From positions 124,001 through 188,000 of the forward strand of contig NZ_VULR01000001.1 of NCBI RefSeq assembly GCF_009696605.1: a DNA stretch of 64,000 nucleotides, written 5' to 3'. The translations under genes and the position numbers were made by a program. Below are positions 27,293 through 36,572 of the stretch, piece after piece (the first letter of the stretch is position 1; every line of letters starts with the position of its first letter). This DNA comes from Anaerosalibacter bizertensis. Lineage in GTDB: Bacteria > Bacillota > Clostridia > Tissierellales > Sporanaerobacteraceae. The notes under the pieces were generated by a model, which saw only the letters and a program-made list of their open reading frames with translations, had not been told where the DNA came from and ran no database searches.

Positions 27293-28225
27293 TCATTTAG
27301 ACTTAGGATCTATAGCATCCCTTAATCCATCACCAAACAAATTAATACTCATTACCGCTAAAAATATACATACTCCTGGAGGTAACCAAAGCCATACACG
27401 ATTTCTTAATATATATGCTTCTCTAGCATTTTGTATTAAATTACCCCAAGTTGGCGTTGGAGGTGTAACCCCAAGACCAAGGAATGACAATCCTGATTCA
27501 CTCATTATAGCTCCTGCCATTCCCAATGTAGCACTAACTATAATATATCCTACTGTATTAGGAATTAAATGTCTCCATATAATTTTACTGTCCCTTATAC
27601 CTAACGCTCTAGCTGCTTGTATAAACTCTTGTTCTCTTAATGAAAGAATTTGTCCTCTTATCATTCTTGCTAAACCTGGCCAACTTAAAAGTCCTATAAT
27701 CATCATTACAATATACATTCTCTGTTGAGGCTCTACCTTAGTACCTATGACAGCAGAAATAGTAATAGCTAGTGGTAAAAATGGGAAGGACATAAATATT
27801 TCAACAAGCCTCATAAGAAGATTGTCTACCCAACCACCATAATATCCTGCTAATCCTCCAACTAAGGCACCTATAATAATCTCTATAATAACAGCAAAAA
27901 GCCCTACCTTCATAGAAACTCTTCCACCGTATAATATTCTAGTCAAATAATCTCTTCCAACTTCATCAGTTCCTAGCAAATGTTCACTAGAAGGTGGTTG
28001 ATTTATTTTTGAATAATCCATTTCATATGGATTATAAGGTGTTAAAATTGGAGCAAGTAATGCAGATAAAATCATAATTATAAATATAATAAGCCCTGCA
28101 ACTGCAATTTTATTTTTCTTAAACTTTCTAACAAACATCTTCCAAGGTGATAATATTTCTTGTTCTTCCTCACTATCATTTATATTTATTGGTTTTTTTT
28201 CAACTTCTAAATTTTTTTCAGTCAC
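27293..28225 (-). CDS. oppC: Oligopeptide ABC transporter permease OppC
   Basis: A 310-residue permease with an N-terminal cytosolic segment, a first helix near 40-62 and the BPD_transp_1 domain; the EAA loop is EFIQAARALGIRDSKIIWRHLIPN. LLGTDEVGRDYLTRILYGGR is the typical OppC/DppC periplasmic motif. It lies 17 bases after oppB. Confidence 0.94.
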   Translation of the reverse strand: MTEKNLEVEKKPININDSEEEQEILSPWKMFVRKFKKNKIAVAGLIIFIIMILSALLAPILTPYNPYEMDYSKINQPPSSEHLLGTDEVGRDYLTRILYGGRVSMKVGLFAVIIEIIIGALVGGLAGYYGGWVDNLLMRLVEIFMSFPFLPLAITISAVIGTKVEPQQRMYIVMMIIGLLSWPGLARMIRGQILSLREQEFIQAARALGIRDSKIIWRHLIPNTVGYIIVSATLGMAGAIMSESGLSFLGLGVTPPTPTWGNLIQNAREAYILRNRVWLWLPPGVCIFLAVMSINLFGDGLRDAIDPKSK

Positions 28226-28242
28226 TTATTGCCCTCCTTCCA

Positions 28243-29205
28243 TTAATCTACTTTAATTCTTGGATCTACTAATGCATATCCTATATCAGCTAATAAGTTA
28301 CCAAGTAATGTAAGCAATGCAAAGAACATATTAAGCGCCATCATCATATTATAATCTCTCGCAGTAATAGATTCCATCATTACATTTCCAATTCCAGGCC
28401 ATACAAACACAGTTTCTAATATTACTGCTCCTGAGAAAAGTCCTGGAATAGTAAAGCCTATAATAGTTACTATTGGAATCAGTGCATTTCTAAAAGCATG
28501 TTTATAAATAACTACTTTTTCTTTTAATCCTTTAGATCTTGCTGTTCTAATGTAGTCTTGATTTATTACTTCAAGCATACTAGTTCTTGTATACCTAACC
28601 AAACTTGCCATACTACCAATAGTTAATACTATAGCAGGTAATACCATGTGATGTAGTATATCTGTAACTCTAGCCCAACCTACTGCATTTTTACCTGGAG
28701 TCACCATACCATTTATAGGAAACCAATTTTGCTTAACTGAAAAGAAGTAAATTAATAATAGTCCAAAGAAGAAACTAGGCATAGATATTCCTATGATAGA
28801 AAAAACTGTCCAAAAGTTATCTGTTTTAGAATATTGTTTAACTGCACATACTATTCCTATAGGAATTGAAATTAAAAATGCTATTATATATACCACTACA
28901 TTTAAAAGGAATGTATTCCATATGAATTTTGGTACAACATCTTTAACAGGCCTTCTATACATAGTTGACTCTCCAAAATCCCCTCTTATCGATTTTGTAA
29001 GCCATTTCCAATATTGTAACGGAACTGGGTCATTAAGCCCTAACTTCTCACGTTCAGCAGCTCTTTGTTCTGCTGTAGATGTTGGATCAAGTCTAGTGCT
29101 AAGTGGATCACCAGGCGCCATTTTTATAATACCAAATATTAGTATAGATATAATAAGTAGTACTGGTATCAAATTTAGTATCCTTCTTACTATATACTTA
29201 AACAT
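28243..29205 (-). CDS. oppB: Oligopeptide ABC transporter permease OppB
   Basis: A 320-residue permease starting MFKYIVRRILNLIPVLLIIS, the usual N-terminal helix, with MAPGDPLSTRLDPTS in the first extracellular loop and an EAA motif (DYIRTARSKGLKEKVVIYKHAFRN). Six helices. Preceded by AAAGGAGGG. It lies 113 bases after oppA with a stable stem-loop between. Confidence 0.94.
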   Translation of the reverse strand: MFKYIVRRILNLIPVLLIISILIFGIIKMAPGDPLSTRLDPTSTAEQRAAEREKLGLNDPVPLQYWKWLTKSIRGDFGESTMYRRPVKDVVPKFIWNTFLLNVVVYIIAFLISIPIGIVCAVKQYSKTDNFWTVFSIIGISMPSFFFGLLLIYFFSVKQNWFPINGMVTPGKNAVGWARVTDILHHMVLPAIVLTIGSMASLVRYTRTSMLEVINQDYIRTARSKGLKEKVVIYKHAFRNALIPIVTIIGFTIPGLFSGAVILETVFVWPGIGNVMMESITARDYNMMMALNMFFALLTLLGNLLADIGYALVDPRIKVD

Positions 29206-29243
29206 GATTTCCCTCCTTTAATGTTTTAAAGCTATCCTTTATA

Positions 29244-29282
29244 CAATATAAACCCGGTAACACCTTGACCGGGTTTATATTG
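29244..29282 (-). promoter_or_regulatory. Intercistronic stem-loop between oppA and oppB
   Basis: A 15-bp perfect stem CAATATAAACCCGGT/ACCGGGTTTATATTG with a 9-base loop in the 113-base gap. On the minus strand no T-run follows, so it looks like an mRNA-stabilising or partial-attenuation hairpin, allowing more OppA than permease, as is common for ABC importers. Confidence 0.55.
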
Positions 29283-29318
29283 TTTTTATTAGATTTTTTA
29301 GACTTTAATATATAATTT

Positions 29319-31022
29319 TTATTCTAATTCTATATTTAATATTACATCTCTATCCTGAATATCTTGGAATGGAGAAGTTTCAAAGTTTTTAACACGTTTA
29401 TTTGCTACATCCCAACGGTTGGCTTGAGTTAAGAACATATATGGAAGTTCTTCATTTATAACTTGGGACCATTTTTTATATATTTCAGCACGTTTTTCTT
29501 GATCAAACTCTTCTCTTCCTTGTTCTAATAATTTATCATTTTCTTCATTTTTAAATCCTACAGAGTTATATCCACCTTTTTGGTCTTGACTACTGTGGAA
29601 TATTTCGTAAGCATCTGGATCAACAGATAAGCTCCATGCCATATTGTATAGATCAAATTCTTGTTTTTCATATACCTTTTCAGATAGTGCTGCAAATTCC
29701 ATTATATCTGCTTCTACTTTTACACCTATTTTTTCCCAGTCAGATTTTAACATTGGTATCATAGTTTCTACATATTTACTATCTGTATGAGTTGACCATA
29801 CAAATTCTAATTTCTTTCCATCTTTTTCTCTTATTCCATCTTTCCCAACTTTCCAACCAGCTTCATCTAAAAGTTTCATAGCTTTATCTGGATCATATTT
29901 GTATTCATTTATTTCATCTGTATATGCCCAGGATACTTGAGATATAGGTACATTACATGTTTGTGCAAATCCTTGATAGTATACTTCTGCAAATTGATCA
30001 CGATTAAATCCATAAGTTAACGCTTGACGAACTCTCTTATCTGCAAGTCTAGGATCTCTCATATTGAAACCAATATATCCATAACTATTTTCTGGATATT
30101 CAACGATATTTACAAAATCCATACCGTCTAAGATTTCCTTATTTTCACCTTTTGCTGCAACTGAAAGTTGTATATCAACTGTTCCTTTTTCAAGTTCAGA
30201 GAATTGAGTCTCTACATTAGTAAACTTAAGTATTAATTTTGAGAATTTTGGTGAGCCAAGGAAATAATCTTCATTAGCTTTAAATTCTACGTATTGTTTT
30301 GGTTCATATTTCTCAAATATAAATGGACCTGAACCCATTGGCTCAGTCATTTTAGCTTTTATTGCATCGATATCTCCTTTTTCAAATTCATAAACATGTT
30401 TTGGCATAATTCCATGACCGAAGTTCCAAATATTAGTTGATAATGCTTTTGTAAATTTAAAAGCTATAGTATGGTCATCTATCACTTCAATACCTGAAAC
30501 TTTTTCAGCATCTCCCTTGTTATACTCTTCATATCCTTCAAGATCTGCTACAGCTGAAGTTCTAGGACCATCATAATTTGGATCACAAATAAAAGTATAA
30601 GTAAATTCTACGTCTTCAGCAGTTAATGGTTCCCCATCTGAAAACTTAATATCATCTCTTAAATTAAATGTATAAGTAAGATGATCATCTGATACTTCCC
30701 AATCCTTTGCTGCAAGTGGAATTGGATTTCCTTCTTTGTCATTAGTTATAAGACCGTCAAAAACTAAGTCTACTACATAACCGTCATAAGTTTCTGAATA
30801 ATAACCTGGTAAAAATTCTCCCTTAGTTTCATGAGTACCTATAACTAGTGTATCTTCGGCTCCATCTCTTCCTTTTGCTGGGTTATTTGCATCTCCAGCA
30901 CTTTCTTCTGTCTTCTCATCTCCACCATTTGCTGGTTTTGGTTCTTCGCTCTTACCACAGCCTGTCATTACTAATGTAAGAACTAGAACTAGAGAAAGAA
31001 TTAAGCTTAACTTTCTTTTCAT
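29319..31022 (-). CDS. oppA: Oligopeptide-binding lipoprotein OppA
   Basis: A 567-residue SBP_bac_5 protein, anchored by a lipobox at the end of its signal peptide (VLTLVMTGCGKSEEPKP, Cys22). An acidic linker (24-50) precedes the binding domain. Features: NDPRL-like GFNMRDPRLADKRVRQALTY and LDEAGWKVGKDGIREKDGKK, typical of Opp/Dpp binding proteins. It captures peptides outside the membrane for OppBCDF. First gene of the operon, behind a strong promoter at 31078-31107. Confidence 0.95.
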   Translation of the reverse strand: MKRKLSLILSLVLVLTLVMTGCGKSEEPKPANGGDEKTEESAGDANNPAKGRDGAEDTLVIGTHETKGEFLPGYYSETYDGYVVDLVFDGLITNDKEGNPIPLAAKDWEVSDDHLTYTFNLRDDIKFSDGEPLTAEDVEFTYTFICDPNYDGPRTSAVADLEGYEEYNKGDAEKVSGIEVIDDHTIAFKFTKALSTNIWNFGHGIMPKHVYEFEKGDIDAIKAKMTEPMGSGPFIFEKYEPKQYVEFKANEDYFLGSPKFSKLILKFTNVETQFSELEKGTVDIQLSVAAKGENKEILDGMDFVNIVEYPENSYGYIGFNMRDPRLADKRVRQALTYGFNRDQFAEVYYQGFAQTCNVPISQVSWAYTDEINEYKYDPDKAMKLLDEAGWKVGKDGIREKDGKKLEFVWSTHTDSKYVETMIPMLKSDWEKIGVKVEADIMEFAALSEKVYEKQEFDLYNMAWSLSVDPDAYEIFHSSQDQKGGYNSVGFKNEENDKLLEQGREEFDQEKRAEIYKKWSQVINEELPYMFLTQANRWDVANKRVKNFETSPFQDIQDRDVILNIELE

Positions 31023-31077
31023 TAAAATAAGCCCCCTTTTTGTTATTATACTTTATTATAATTTATTAATTTAATGT

Positions 31078-31107
31078 ATTATACCACCCATTATTAATTA
31101 ATGTCAA
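31078..31107 (-). promoter_or_regulatory. Strong sigma-A promoter of the opp operon
   Basis: Perfect TTGACA, 18-base spacer ending TGG, then perfect TATAAT (extended -10), about 55 bases before the oppA start, which follows AAGGGGGC. The best promoter match in the window. Confidence 0.85.
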
Positions 31108-31734
31108 TGGATAACTAAGGTATAACACATTATAGGCAAAATTACAAAAATTTTATTTATGCATATAGTTTTATACTTATACGATATAGGGTTGTTTGAA
31201 TTCTTAACTTCATAGTAGATCCAATTAAGTTTGTTTATAAATAATATTCCATATAAGTTGCAATACTCCTTTGTTTGTTTTGGTCTAATTTTGTCGAACT
31301 ATTTAACTTAATTGCAACTATCCATTATTAACTATTACTTATAAATTACAAATAGTATGATAATTTTAAATTCATTTAATATAACTAATATATTCCGAAT
31401 ATTTTCACATAGTAGTCTTAATAGTGAACTTTTCAACTTTTAATCATAAAATTATATATTGTATATGAATATTTTTTAAATAAGGTGTATATAATTCTAC
31501 TATATAAGTTTGTCCTTATCTATACGGGAAATGTCTTGTATATTTATGTATAAATATATTAGTATGTATCAAATATTAATTTTTTGTAAAGTTAAATTAA
31601 TTGAATATTAATAGGTATTTCACATTTAATATACTTATTAATCATTTTTTTCAAACTATTTATACTTTTAAAATATATAAGAGGTTAAACATTTTATATT
31701 TAAATATGTTTTTCATATAAATTTAAGATGATAT
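31108..31734. other. Long AT-rich non-coding interval upstream of opp
   Basis: About 630 bases with no reading frame over 30 codons that has a ribosome binding site, and no riboswitch, T-box or tRNA-like pattern that I recognise. It is rich in A/T homopolymer patches. It could hold binding sites for a nutritional regulator of opp, but I see no clear palindrome. Confidence 0.4.
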
Positions 31735-31746
31735 CGAGGTGATACC

Positions 31747-31878
31747 ATGTAGAGTATAGAAAATGATTTAAAAAATTTATGTTTAGATTTCATTGATGTT
31801 TTACATTCGCTGGAAAAATCTAGAGACATTGCAAAAGAAGAATACGAGCAATATTCAAAACCTAAAATTGCATTTTAA
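31747..31878 (+). pseudogene. Small gene with an in-frame TAG at codon 2
   Basis: A strong ribosome binding site GAGGTG stands five bases before ATG 31747, but the next codon is TAG; the same frame then runs 41 codons to TAA 31878 and encodes a plausible amphipathic helical protein (SIENDLKNLCLDFIDVLHSL ... KEEYEQYSKPKIAF). No ATG, GTG or TTG occurs in frame after the TAG. A terminator follows at once. Most likely a gene inactivated by a single-base change (for example AAG to TAG) or a sequencing error; UAG readthrough cannot be excluded. The C-terminal EEYE...K pattern resembles small clostridial proteins of unknown function. Confidence 0.5.
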
Positions 31879-31922
31879 AAAAAATATATAAAATCTTTAT
31901 ATATATAAAGATTTTATATATT
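31876..31922. terminator. Bidirectional terminator between the small gene and mnmA
   Basis: An AT-rich perfect palindrome (arms TATATAAAATCTTTATA) with A-run before and T-rich tail after; it ends both converging genes. Confidence 0.7.
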
Positions 31923-31924
31923 AC

Positions 31925-33004
31925 TTAATATACTTCTTTTATAATTCCTCCACCAACTACTACGTCTCCATCATAAAACACTACTGACTGGCCTTTTGTT
32001 ATAGCTCTTTGTGGGGATTTAAACTCTACAATTGCTCCGTCTTTATGTGGATTAACAAGAGCTTTTGTTTCTTTCATGCTATATCTTACTTTAGCTGTTA
32101 CTTCCAAGTCTTTAGGAATATTATCATAAGGAATTATATTTATATCTTCTGCATAAAGTTTCGACTTGAATATTTTATCTTCATCCCCGATTACTATTAA
32201 ATTCTTTTCTGGAATTATTTTCTGAACAAAAACCTTTCTACCTACAGCTATCCCTAAACCTTTTCTTTGACCTACAGTATAATAGACTATTCCTTTATGC
32301 TTGCCTAATGTATGGCCATTTTCATCAACAAAATATCCCGGTTTTACCTTATCAGGCTCTCTATTCTTAATAAATTTCCCATGATCATCATCTGGGATAA
32401 AACATATTTCTTCACTATCAGGCTTATTGTGTACATTTAAGTCTATCTTTTCGGCTATTTCTCTTACTCTATCCTTTGTAATATTATAAAGAGGCATAAG
32501 GGTATGTTCTAATTGATATTGAGTCATATTATATAGAAAATAAGTCTGATCTTTCTTTGAATCTGCGGCTCTTTTAAGAAGATATCTATCTGTAGATTCA
32601 TCTTTTTCTATATTAGCATAATGGCCTGTAGCTACATAATAGGCTCCTAAACCTTCAGCTTTTCTCAAGAACTCATCAAACTTTATATATTTATTACATA
32701 CTACACATGGATTTGGAGTTCTTCCTTGTAAATATTCATCAACAAAATAATTTATAACCTTTCTTTCAAATACATCTTTAAAATTCATGACATAGAAAGG
32801 AATATCTAACTTTTCAGCTACTTTTCTAGCATCGTTTACTGAAGAAATAGAACAGCAACCACCTTCTTTTTCATCAAACTCCTCATCTTTTGGAATCATA
32901 GTCATAGTTACCCCTATCACATCATATCCTGCTTCTTTTAGAATATAAGCTGCTACAGAGCTATCTACTCCACCACTCATTCCTAAAACCACTTTCTTCT
33001 TCAA
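31925..33004 (-). CDS. mnmA: tRNA 2-thiouridylase MnmA
   Basis: A 359-residue enzyme that thiolates U34 of tRNA-Lys, -Glu and -Gln using ATP and persulfide sulfur. PP-loop [12 protein letters not shown] (8-19); catalytic cysteines Cys103 ([12 protein letters not shown]) and Cys201 ([11 protein letters not shown]); the C-terminal barrel carries [11 protein letters not shown]. Length normal. Single gene; the usual partner cysteine desulfurase and nifU-like genes are not within the window. Confidence 0.96.
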   Translation of the reverse strand: MKKKVVLGMSGGVDSSVAAYILKEAGYDVIGVTMTMIPKDEEFDEKEGGCCSISSVNDARKVAEKLDIPFYVMNFKDVFERKVINYFVDEYLQGRTPNPCVVCNKYIKFDEFLRKAEGLGAYYVATGHYANIEKDESTDRYLLKRAADSKKDQTYFLYNMTQYQLEHTLMPLYNITKDRVREIAEKIDLNVHNKPDSEEICFIPDDDHGKFIKNREPDKVKPGYFVDENGHTLGKHKGIVYYTVGQRKGLGIAVGRKVFVQKIIPEKNLIVIGDEDKIFKSKLYAEDINIIPYDNIPKDLEVTAKVRYSMKETKALVNPHKDGAIVEFKSPQRAITKGQSVVFYDGDVVVGGGIIKEVY

Positions 33005-33080
33005 AAATTTTCACCAACCTTACTATAATAAAATATCAAATACTAATTATACCATATATTATTTTATTTATTATTTCAAT

Positions 33081-33116
33081 AAAAAAAGAAACAAGTCATT
33101 TGACCTGCTTCCTTTT
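33081..33116 (-). terminator. Terminator of the cupin gene
   Basis: Minus-strand stem GGAAGCAGGTC/GACTTGTTTC (G-U pairs) followed by TTTTTTT. Confidence 0.7.
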
Positions 33117-33120
33117 CTAA

Positions 33121-33462
33121 CTATAAACTGAATACTACAACCAAAAGCATTTTAAACCTTTCCTTTGCATATAGTGCATGAGGAATATCTTTTGGCATAA
33201 CAATTGTTTCTCCTTCTTTTACTTCAAACTTTTCTTCTCCTATAGTTATTTCTGCAATACCATCTAAAATATATACTAATGCATCTCCTGGAGCTGTATG
33301 AGAGCTAATTTCTTCTCCACTATCAAAGGCAAATAGTGTCATACTTAGTGGATCACCCTGTGCAAGTGTTCTACTGACTACAGTTCCTTCTTGATAGTCT
33401 ACCAATGATTTTATATTGTATACAGTTTTAAAATCTATATTTTTTATAAGATTTCTACTCAT
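33121..33462 (-). CDS. Single-domain cupin protein
   Basis: A 113-residue cupin_2 protein. Motif 1 region: SHTAPGDALVYILDGIAEITI (about 60-80); motif 2: VMPKDIPHALYA (about 92-103), retaining one His (His99) and a likely second ligand in motif 1. The start at ATG 33462 follows GGGAGGG; an upstream in-frame ATG would add a 26-residue basic extension absent from the family. Probably binds a metal and a small molecule. No linked enzyme is adjacent; it sits alone between mnmA and the asr operon. Confidence 0.8.
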   Translation of the reverse strand: MSRNLIKNIDFKTVYNIKSLVDYQEGTVVSRTLAQGDPLSMTLFAFDSGEEISSHTAPGDALVYILDGIAEITIGEEKFEVKEGETIVMPKDIPHALYAKERFKMLLVVVFSL

Positions 33463-33556
33463 ATAAAACCCTCCCATTGATTTTTTAAAATTATTTATAT
33501 GTTTTATTTTACTATCAATTCCAATATAAATACGTAACAAATGTTACAAAACTAAT

Positions 33557-33601
33557 AAAATCTAAAAGGATAGCTAAATTTAGCTATCCTTTTTAGATTT
33601 T
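33557..33601. terminator. Terminator of the asr operon
   Basis: A long near-perfect palindrome, arms AAAATCTAAAAGGATAGCTA and its complement, with flanking A/T runs, just after the 45-residue gene. Confidence 0.82.
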
Positions 33602-33606
33602 ACATG

Positions 33607-33744
33607 TTATTTTCTTTCAAAGGCTAATATATAATATTTATTTCCTAAATTTTCTTCAAATTTCTTAATTTCATTTAATTCTTCATTATTTACATTTGCT
33701 AATGGTAAATCTTGTTTAACACCATTTAATGTTCTATTGTCCAT
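33607..33744 (-). CDS. 45-residue protein at the end of the asr operon
   Basis: ATG 33744 with a strong AGGAGG ribosome binding site 7 bases upstream, ending TAA 33607. The product begins MDNRTLNGVKQDLPLANV, has an acidic helix (NNEELNEIKKFEENLG) and ends NKYYILAFERK. It lies 69 bases after asrC with no terminator between and just before the operon terminator, so it is probably co-transcribed with asrABC. No family recognised and no cysteines; its function is unknown. Confidence 0.65.
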   Translation of the reverse strand: MDNRTLNGVKQDLPLANVNNEELNEIKKFEENLGNKYYILAFERK

Positions 33745-33813
33745 GGAATTCCTCCTAGTTTTGAATTATATTTAGCCTTATTTTATTTTTTCTACAATCT
33801 ATAAAAATTATTC

Positions 33814-34764
33814 TTAATACCAATATATATTATTTTCCACTATTGCCTTTGGTCCTAGTTCTACATCTTTCAATACCCATTTTTTAAACTCTTGAAACCC
33901 TGTCCTATCAACAATATATCCTACATGTTCTTTTCCTCCTGGTGCCTCTTTATCTATATATTTATCTACATATTCATAAGTATTTAATATTATTTTTATA
34001 ATACTTTCCTCATCTATCCAAGTAATAAACTCTCTTGCAAGCCTTGGATTTTTCTTTCCTGTTCTCCCCATTATAACTAGTTTATAATATTTTTCATCAC
34101 TTCTCGTCCAGGCAGACATAGGACATTTTAATATACACTCTCCACATCCAATACATTTTTCTTCATTTCTAACTACTTTATTATTTTCAAAAGATAGTGC
34201 TCCAACTACCCTTTTTTTACAGTTATCTACACAAGCTTTACATCCTATACATCTATAAGGATCATACTGCGGTTCTGTCATACCTATTATACCAAAGTCA
34301 TGCATCCTAGATTTTATACAGTCATTCGGACAACCTGTAAGGGCTATTTTGACATGATAATCATTAGGAAATATCACCTCTTCAATTTTCTTTGCAAAGT
34401 TTGTAGTGTTATAATTTGCAAAAGGACATACATTATTACCTACACATGCAGATATATTTCTTGTACCTGAAGCTGGATATCCCGTATCTGGATCTATTTG
34501 GTTTATATTTAATCCTTCTATTACTGGCTGAATCTCTTTATTTACCTCATCCATATATTCCATTGGTATACCTGGTATTTCAAAACCTTGTCTAGTAGTT
34601 ATATGAAGAGTGCCATTCCCATATTTTTCAGCAATATTTTTTAAAACAAGCAAATGACTTGCCTCAATATGTCCTCCTGGAACTCTAATTCTAATAGCAG
34701 TTTTTCCCCTTTCCTTTGTTACTCTAAAAGCATTTTTTTTAAGTTTTTTAGTATTTATATCCAC
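33814..34764 (-). CDS. asrC: Anaerobic sulfite reductase subunit C (siroheme, Fe-S)
   Basis: A 316-residue siroheme-containing catalytic subunit of the NADH-dependent enzyme reducing sulfite to sulfide. N-terminal ferredoxin-like half with TTRQGFEIPGIP; siroheme/4Fe-4S cysteines in CVGNNVCPF and TGCPNDCIKS; an inserted pair of 4Fe-4S motifs CIGCKACVDNCKK and CIGCGECILKCP (about 170-215). asrA-asrB-asrC order and spacing are conserved in Salmonella and clostridia. It lies 11 bases after asrB. Confidence 0.95.
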   Translation of the reverse strand: MDINTKKLKKNAFRVTKERGKTAIRIRVPGGHIEASHLLVLKNIAEKYGNGTLHITTRQGFEIPGIPMEYMDEVNKEIQPVIEGLNINQIDPDTGYPASGTRNISACVGNNVCPFANYNTTNFAKKIEEVIFPNDYHVKIALTGCPNDCIKSRMHDFGIIGMTEPQYDPYRCIGCKACVDNCKKRVVGALSFENNKVVRNEEKCIGCGECILKCPMSAWTRSDEKYYKLVIMGRTGKKNPRLAREFITWIDEESIIKIILNTYEYVDKYIDKEAPGGKEHVGYIVDRTGFQEFKKWVLKDVELGPKAIVENNIYWY

Positions 34765-34775
34765 AATAACACCTC

Positions 34776-35570
34776 CTAATCTACAAGTTTCATAGCCTTT
34801 GTATAATTAAATACAGGACCATCTAAACAAACATATGTATCATCTATTTTACAATGTCCACATTTTCCTATTCCACAACACATTTTTCTTTCGTATGAAA
34901 CCCAAATATTTTCTTCCTCTATACCTTTATTTAAAAATTCTTGAAGTGAAAACTTTAACATGATTGGAGGCCCTACTACTATTACATTTGCTTTTTCTAC
35001 ATTTTCTATTTCTATATCCTTTATATATTCAGTTATAAGACCTACATTTCCATTATAATTTTCATTTCCATTATCCACTGTTAAAATGGTATTTATTTTA
35101 TCTTCCCAGAATTTAAAATCGTTCTTAAATAAAATATCATCTGGTGATTTAAATCCACAAACCAATGTAATATCTTTTATTTCATTTTTATGATCTGCAA
35201 AATAATCTACAACACCTTTAACTGGAGCAAGACCAGTACCTCCTGCTGCTACTATCAATTCTTTTCCTTTAAACATATTTACATCAAATCCATTTCCATA
35301 AGGTCCCCTCATGAAAAGGTGCTCTCCGGGAAAAAATGTATGCACTACATCAGTGACTTTCCCTACTTTTCTAATAGTTAAATCCACATAATTTTCTCCT
35401 ATCTCACTTACGGATATAGGGGCTTCTCCATATTTCGGAATAGACACTTCAAAAAACTGCCCTGGCTTTACATCACCCTTGAATTCCATTCTAAAAGTAT
35501 AATCTATACCAGTATGGGGTACTATTTTCAAAATTTTTGATTTAAAAGGTAGGTAAACATTGTTTTCCAT
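34776..35570 (-). CDS. asrB: Anaerobic sulfite reductase subunit B (FAD/NADH, 2Fe-2S)
   Basis: A 264-residue subunit of the ferredoxin-NADP reductase superfamily that takes electrons from NADH. FAD domain with RKVGKVTDVVHTFFPGEHLFMRGPYG; NAD-binding GGTGLAPVKGVVDYF; C-terminal cysteines CCGIGKCGHCKIDDTYVCLDGP for the 2Fe-2S cluster (Cys at about 234-249). It starts immediately after asrA's stop. Confidence 0.95.
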   Translation of the reverse strand: MENNVYLPFKSKILKIVPHTGIDYTFRMEFKGDVKPGQFFEVSIPKYGEAPISVSEIGENYVDLTIRKVGKVTDVVHTFFPGEHLFMRGPYGNGFDVNMFKGKELIVAAGGTGLAPVKGVVDYFADHKNEIKDITLVCGFKSPDDILFKNDFKFWEDKINTILTVDNGNENYNGNVGLITEYIKDIEIENVEKANVIVVGPPIMLKFSLQEFLNKGIEEENIWVSYERKMCCGIGKCGHCKIDDTYVCLDGPVFNYTKAMKLVD

Positions 35571-36572
35571 TTACTTTTCCTCCTTTATTTCTTGATTTAG
35601 CCTATTAACACAACAGGAAAATGATATATATTCTGGACATGCATCATCACACCTTCCACATCCTACACACATCTGATAGCCAAATCTTTTATTAAAATCA
35701 TATATTTTGTGCATTACTTTAAACCTCATCCTATCTCCTTGGTTACTTCTAAAATCAAAGCCTCCAGCTACCTCAGAATAACCATCTATTTGACAAGAAG
35801 CCCATACCCTTCTTCTTTCTCCTGTTTTTTCATTATCTTTATAGAAAATATCCTGCATAGAGAAACAAGAACAAGTGCCACATACTATATTACACCTACC
35901 ACAACCTATACATCTTGAAGTATACTCACTCCATATAGGTAATTTAAATATATTTATATCTAAATTATCTGGTATATTTACTTTAACTTTATTTTCCTCT
36001 ATAAATTTTGGATTTATTTCAATTTCTTCTCCTATGTCAAAATACGAAGTAAAATCTTCACCTTTCACTTTAACTAATATGCCATTTCCATCTTTCTTAA
36101 CAAATAAAGAATAATCCTCAGTTTTATTAGTTCCCATATTTACACAGAAACAGTTTTCAAAACTATTTTCGCATTCCATGAGCACAAAATTTATTTTTTC
36201 TCTTCGTTTTTTGTAATAGGGATCTTCTACTCCATTTTTCAAATATATCTCATCTAATCTTTTTACTGCATGTATATCACAACTTCTCAAAAACACCAAT
36301 ATCTTTTTATCATCCATCTCTGGTTCTATAACTTTATCTTCTGTAAAATAAAATAATGTTTGAGTTATAGGCAGTAATATCTCTTTAGGTGAGTAATAAG
36401 ATTTTTTATTGAATTCTATTTCTTCTACACTATATACTTCATCATATCTAACTAAATCTGTATCTGAAAATCTACCCTTGTTTTTAAATAATTTAGGAGC
36501 ATATATTCTATATTCTTTGCCTAGTTCTTTTAATACATTATTAAATTCTTTATTACTTAGATAAATCCCCAT
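35571..36572 (-). CDS. asrA: Anaerobic sulfite reductase subunit A (4Fe-4S)
   Basis: A 333-residue electron-transfer subunit with two C-terminal 4Fe-4S motifs: CIGCGRCNIVCGTCSC and CVGCGRCDDACPE. The start is ATG 36572 (MGIYLSNKEF), with AAAGGAGG 10 bases upstream; it overlaps the end of the FNT gene by 20 bases. An in-frame upstream GTG/ATG extension (basic) has no family support. First of the asrABC subunits. Confidence 0.93.
   Translation of the reverse strand: MGIYLSNKEFNNVLKELGKEYRIYAPKLFKNKGRFSDTDLVRYDEVYSVEEIEFNKKSYYSPKEILLPITQTLFYFTEDKVIEPEMDDKKILVFLRSCDIHAVKRLDEIYLKNGVEDPYYKKRREKINFVLMECENSFENCFCVNMGTNKTEDYSLFVKKDGNGILVKVKGEDFTSYFDIGEEIEINPKFIEENKVKVNIPDNLDINIFKLPIWSEYTSRCIGCGRCNIVCGTCSCFSMQDIFYKDNEKTGERRRVWASCQIDGYSEVAGGFDFRSNQGDRMRFKVMHKIYDFNKRFGYQMCVGCGRCDDACPEYISFSCCVNRLNQEIKEEK

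Noticed and set aside
31108-31734. CRISPR or T-box leader in the long AT-rich interval before oppA
   Set aside because: No regularly spaced repeats, and no T-box sequence or specifier-loop pattern.
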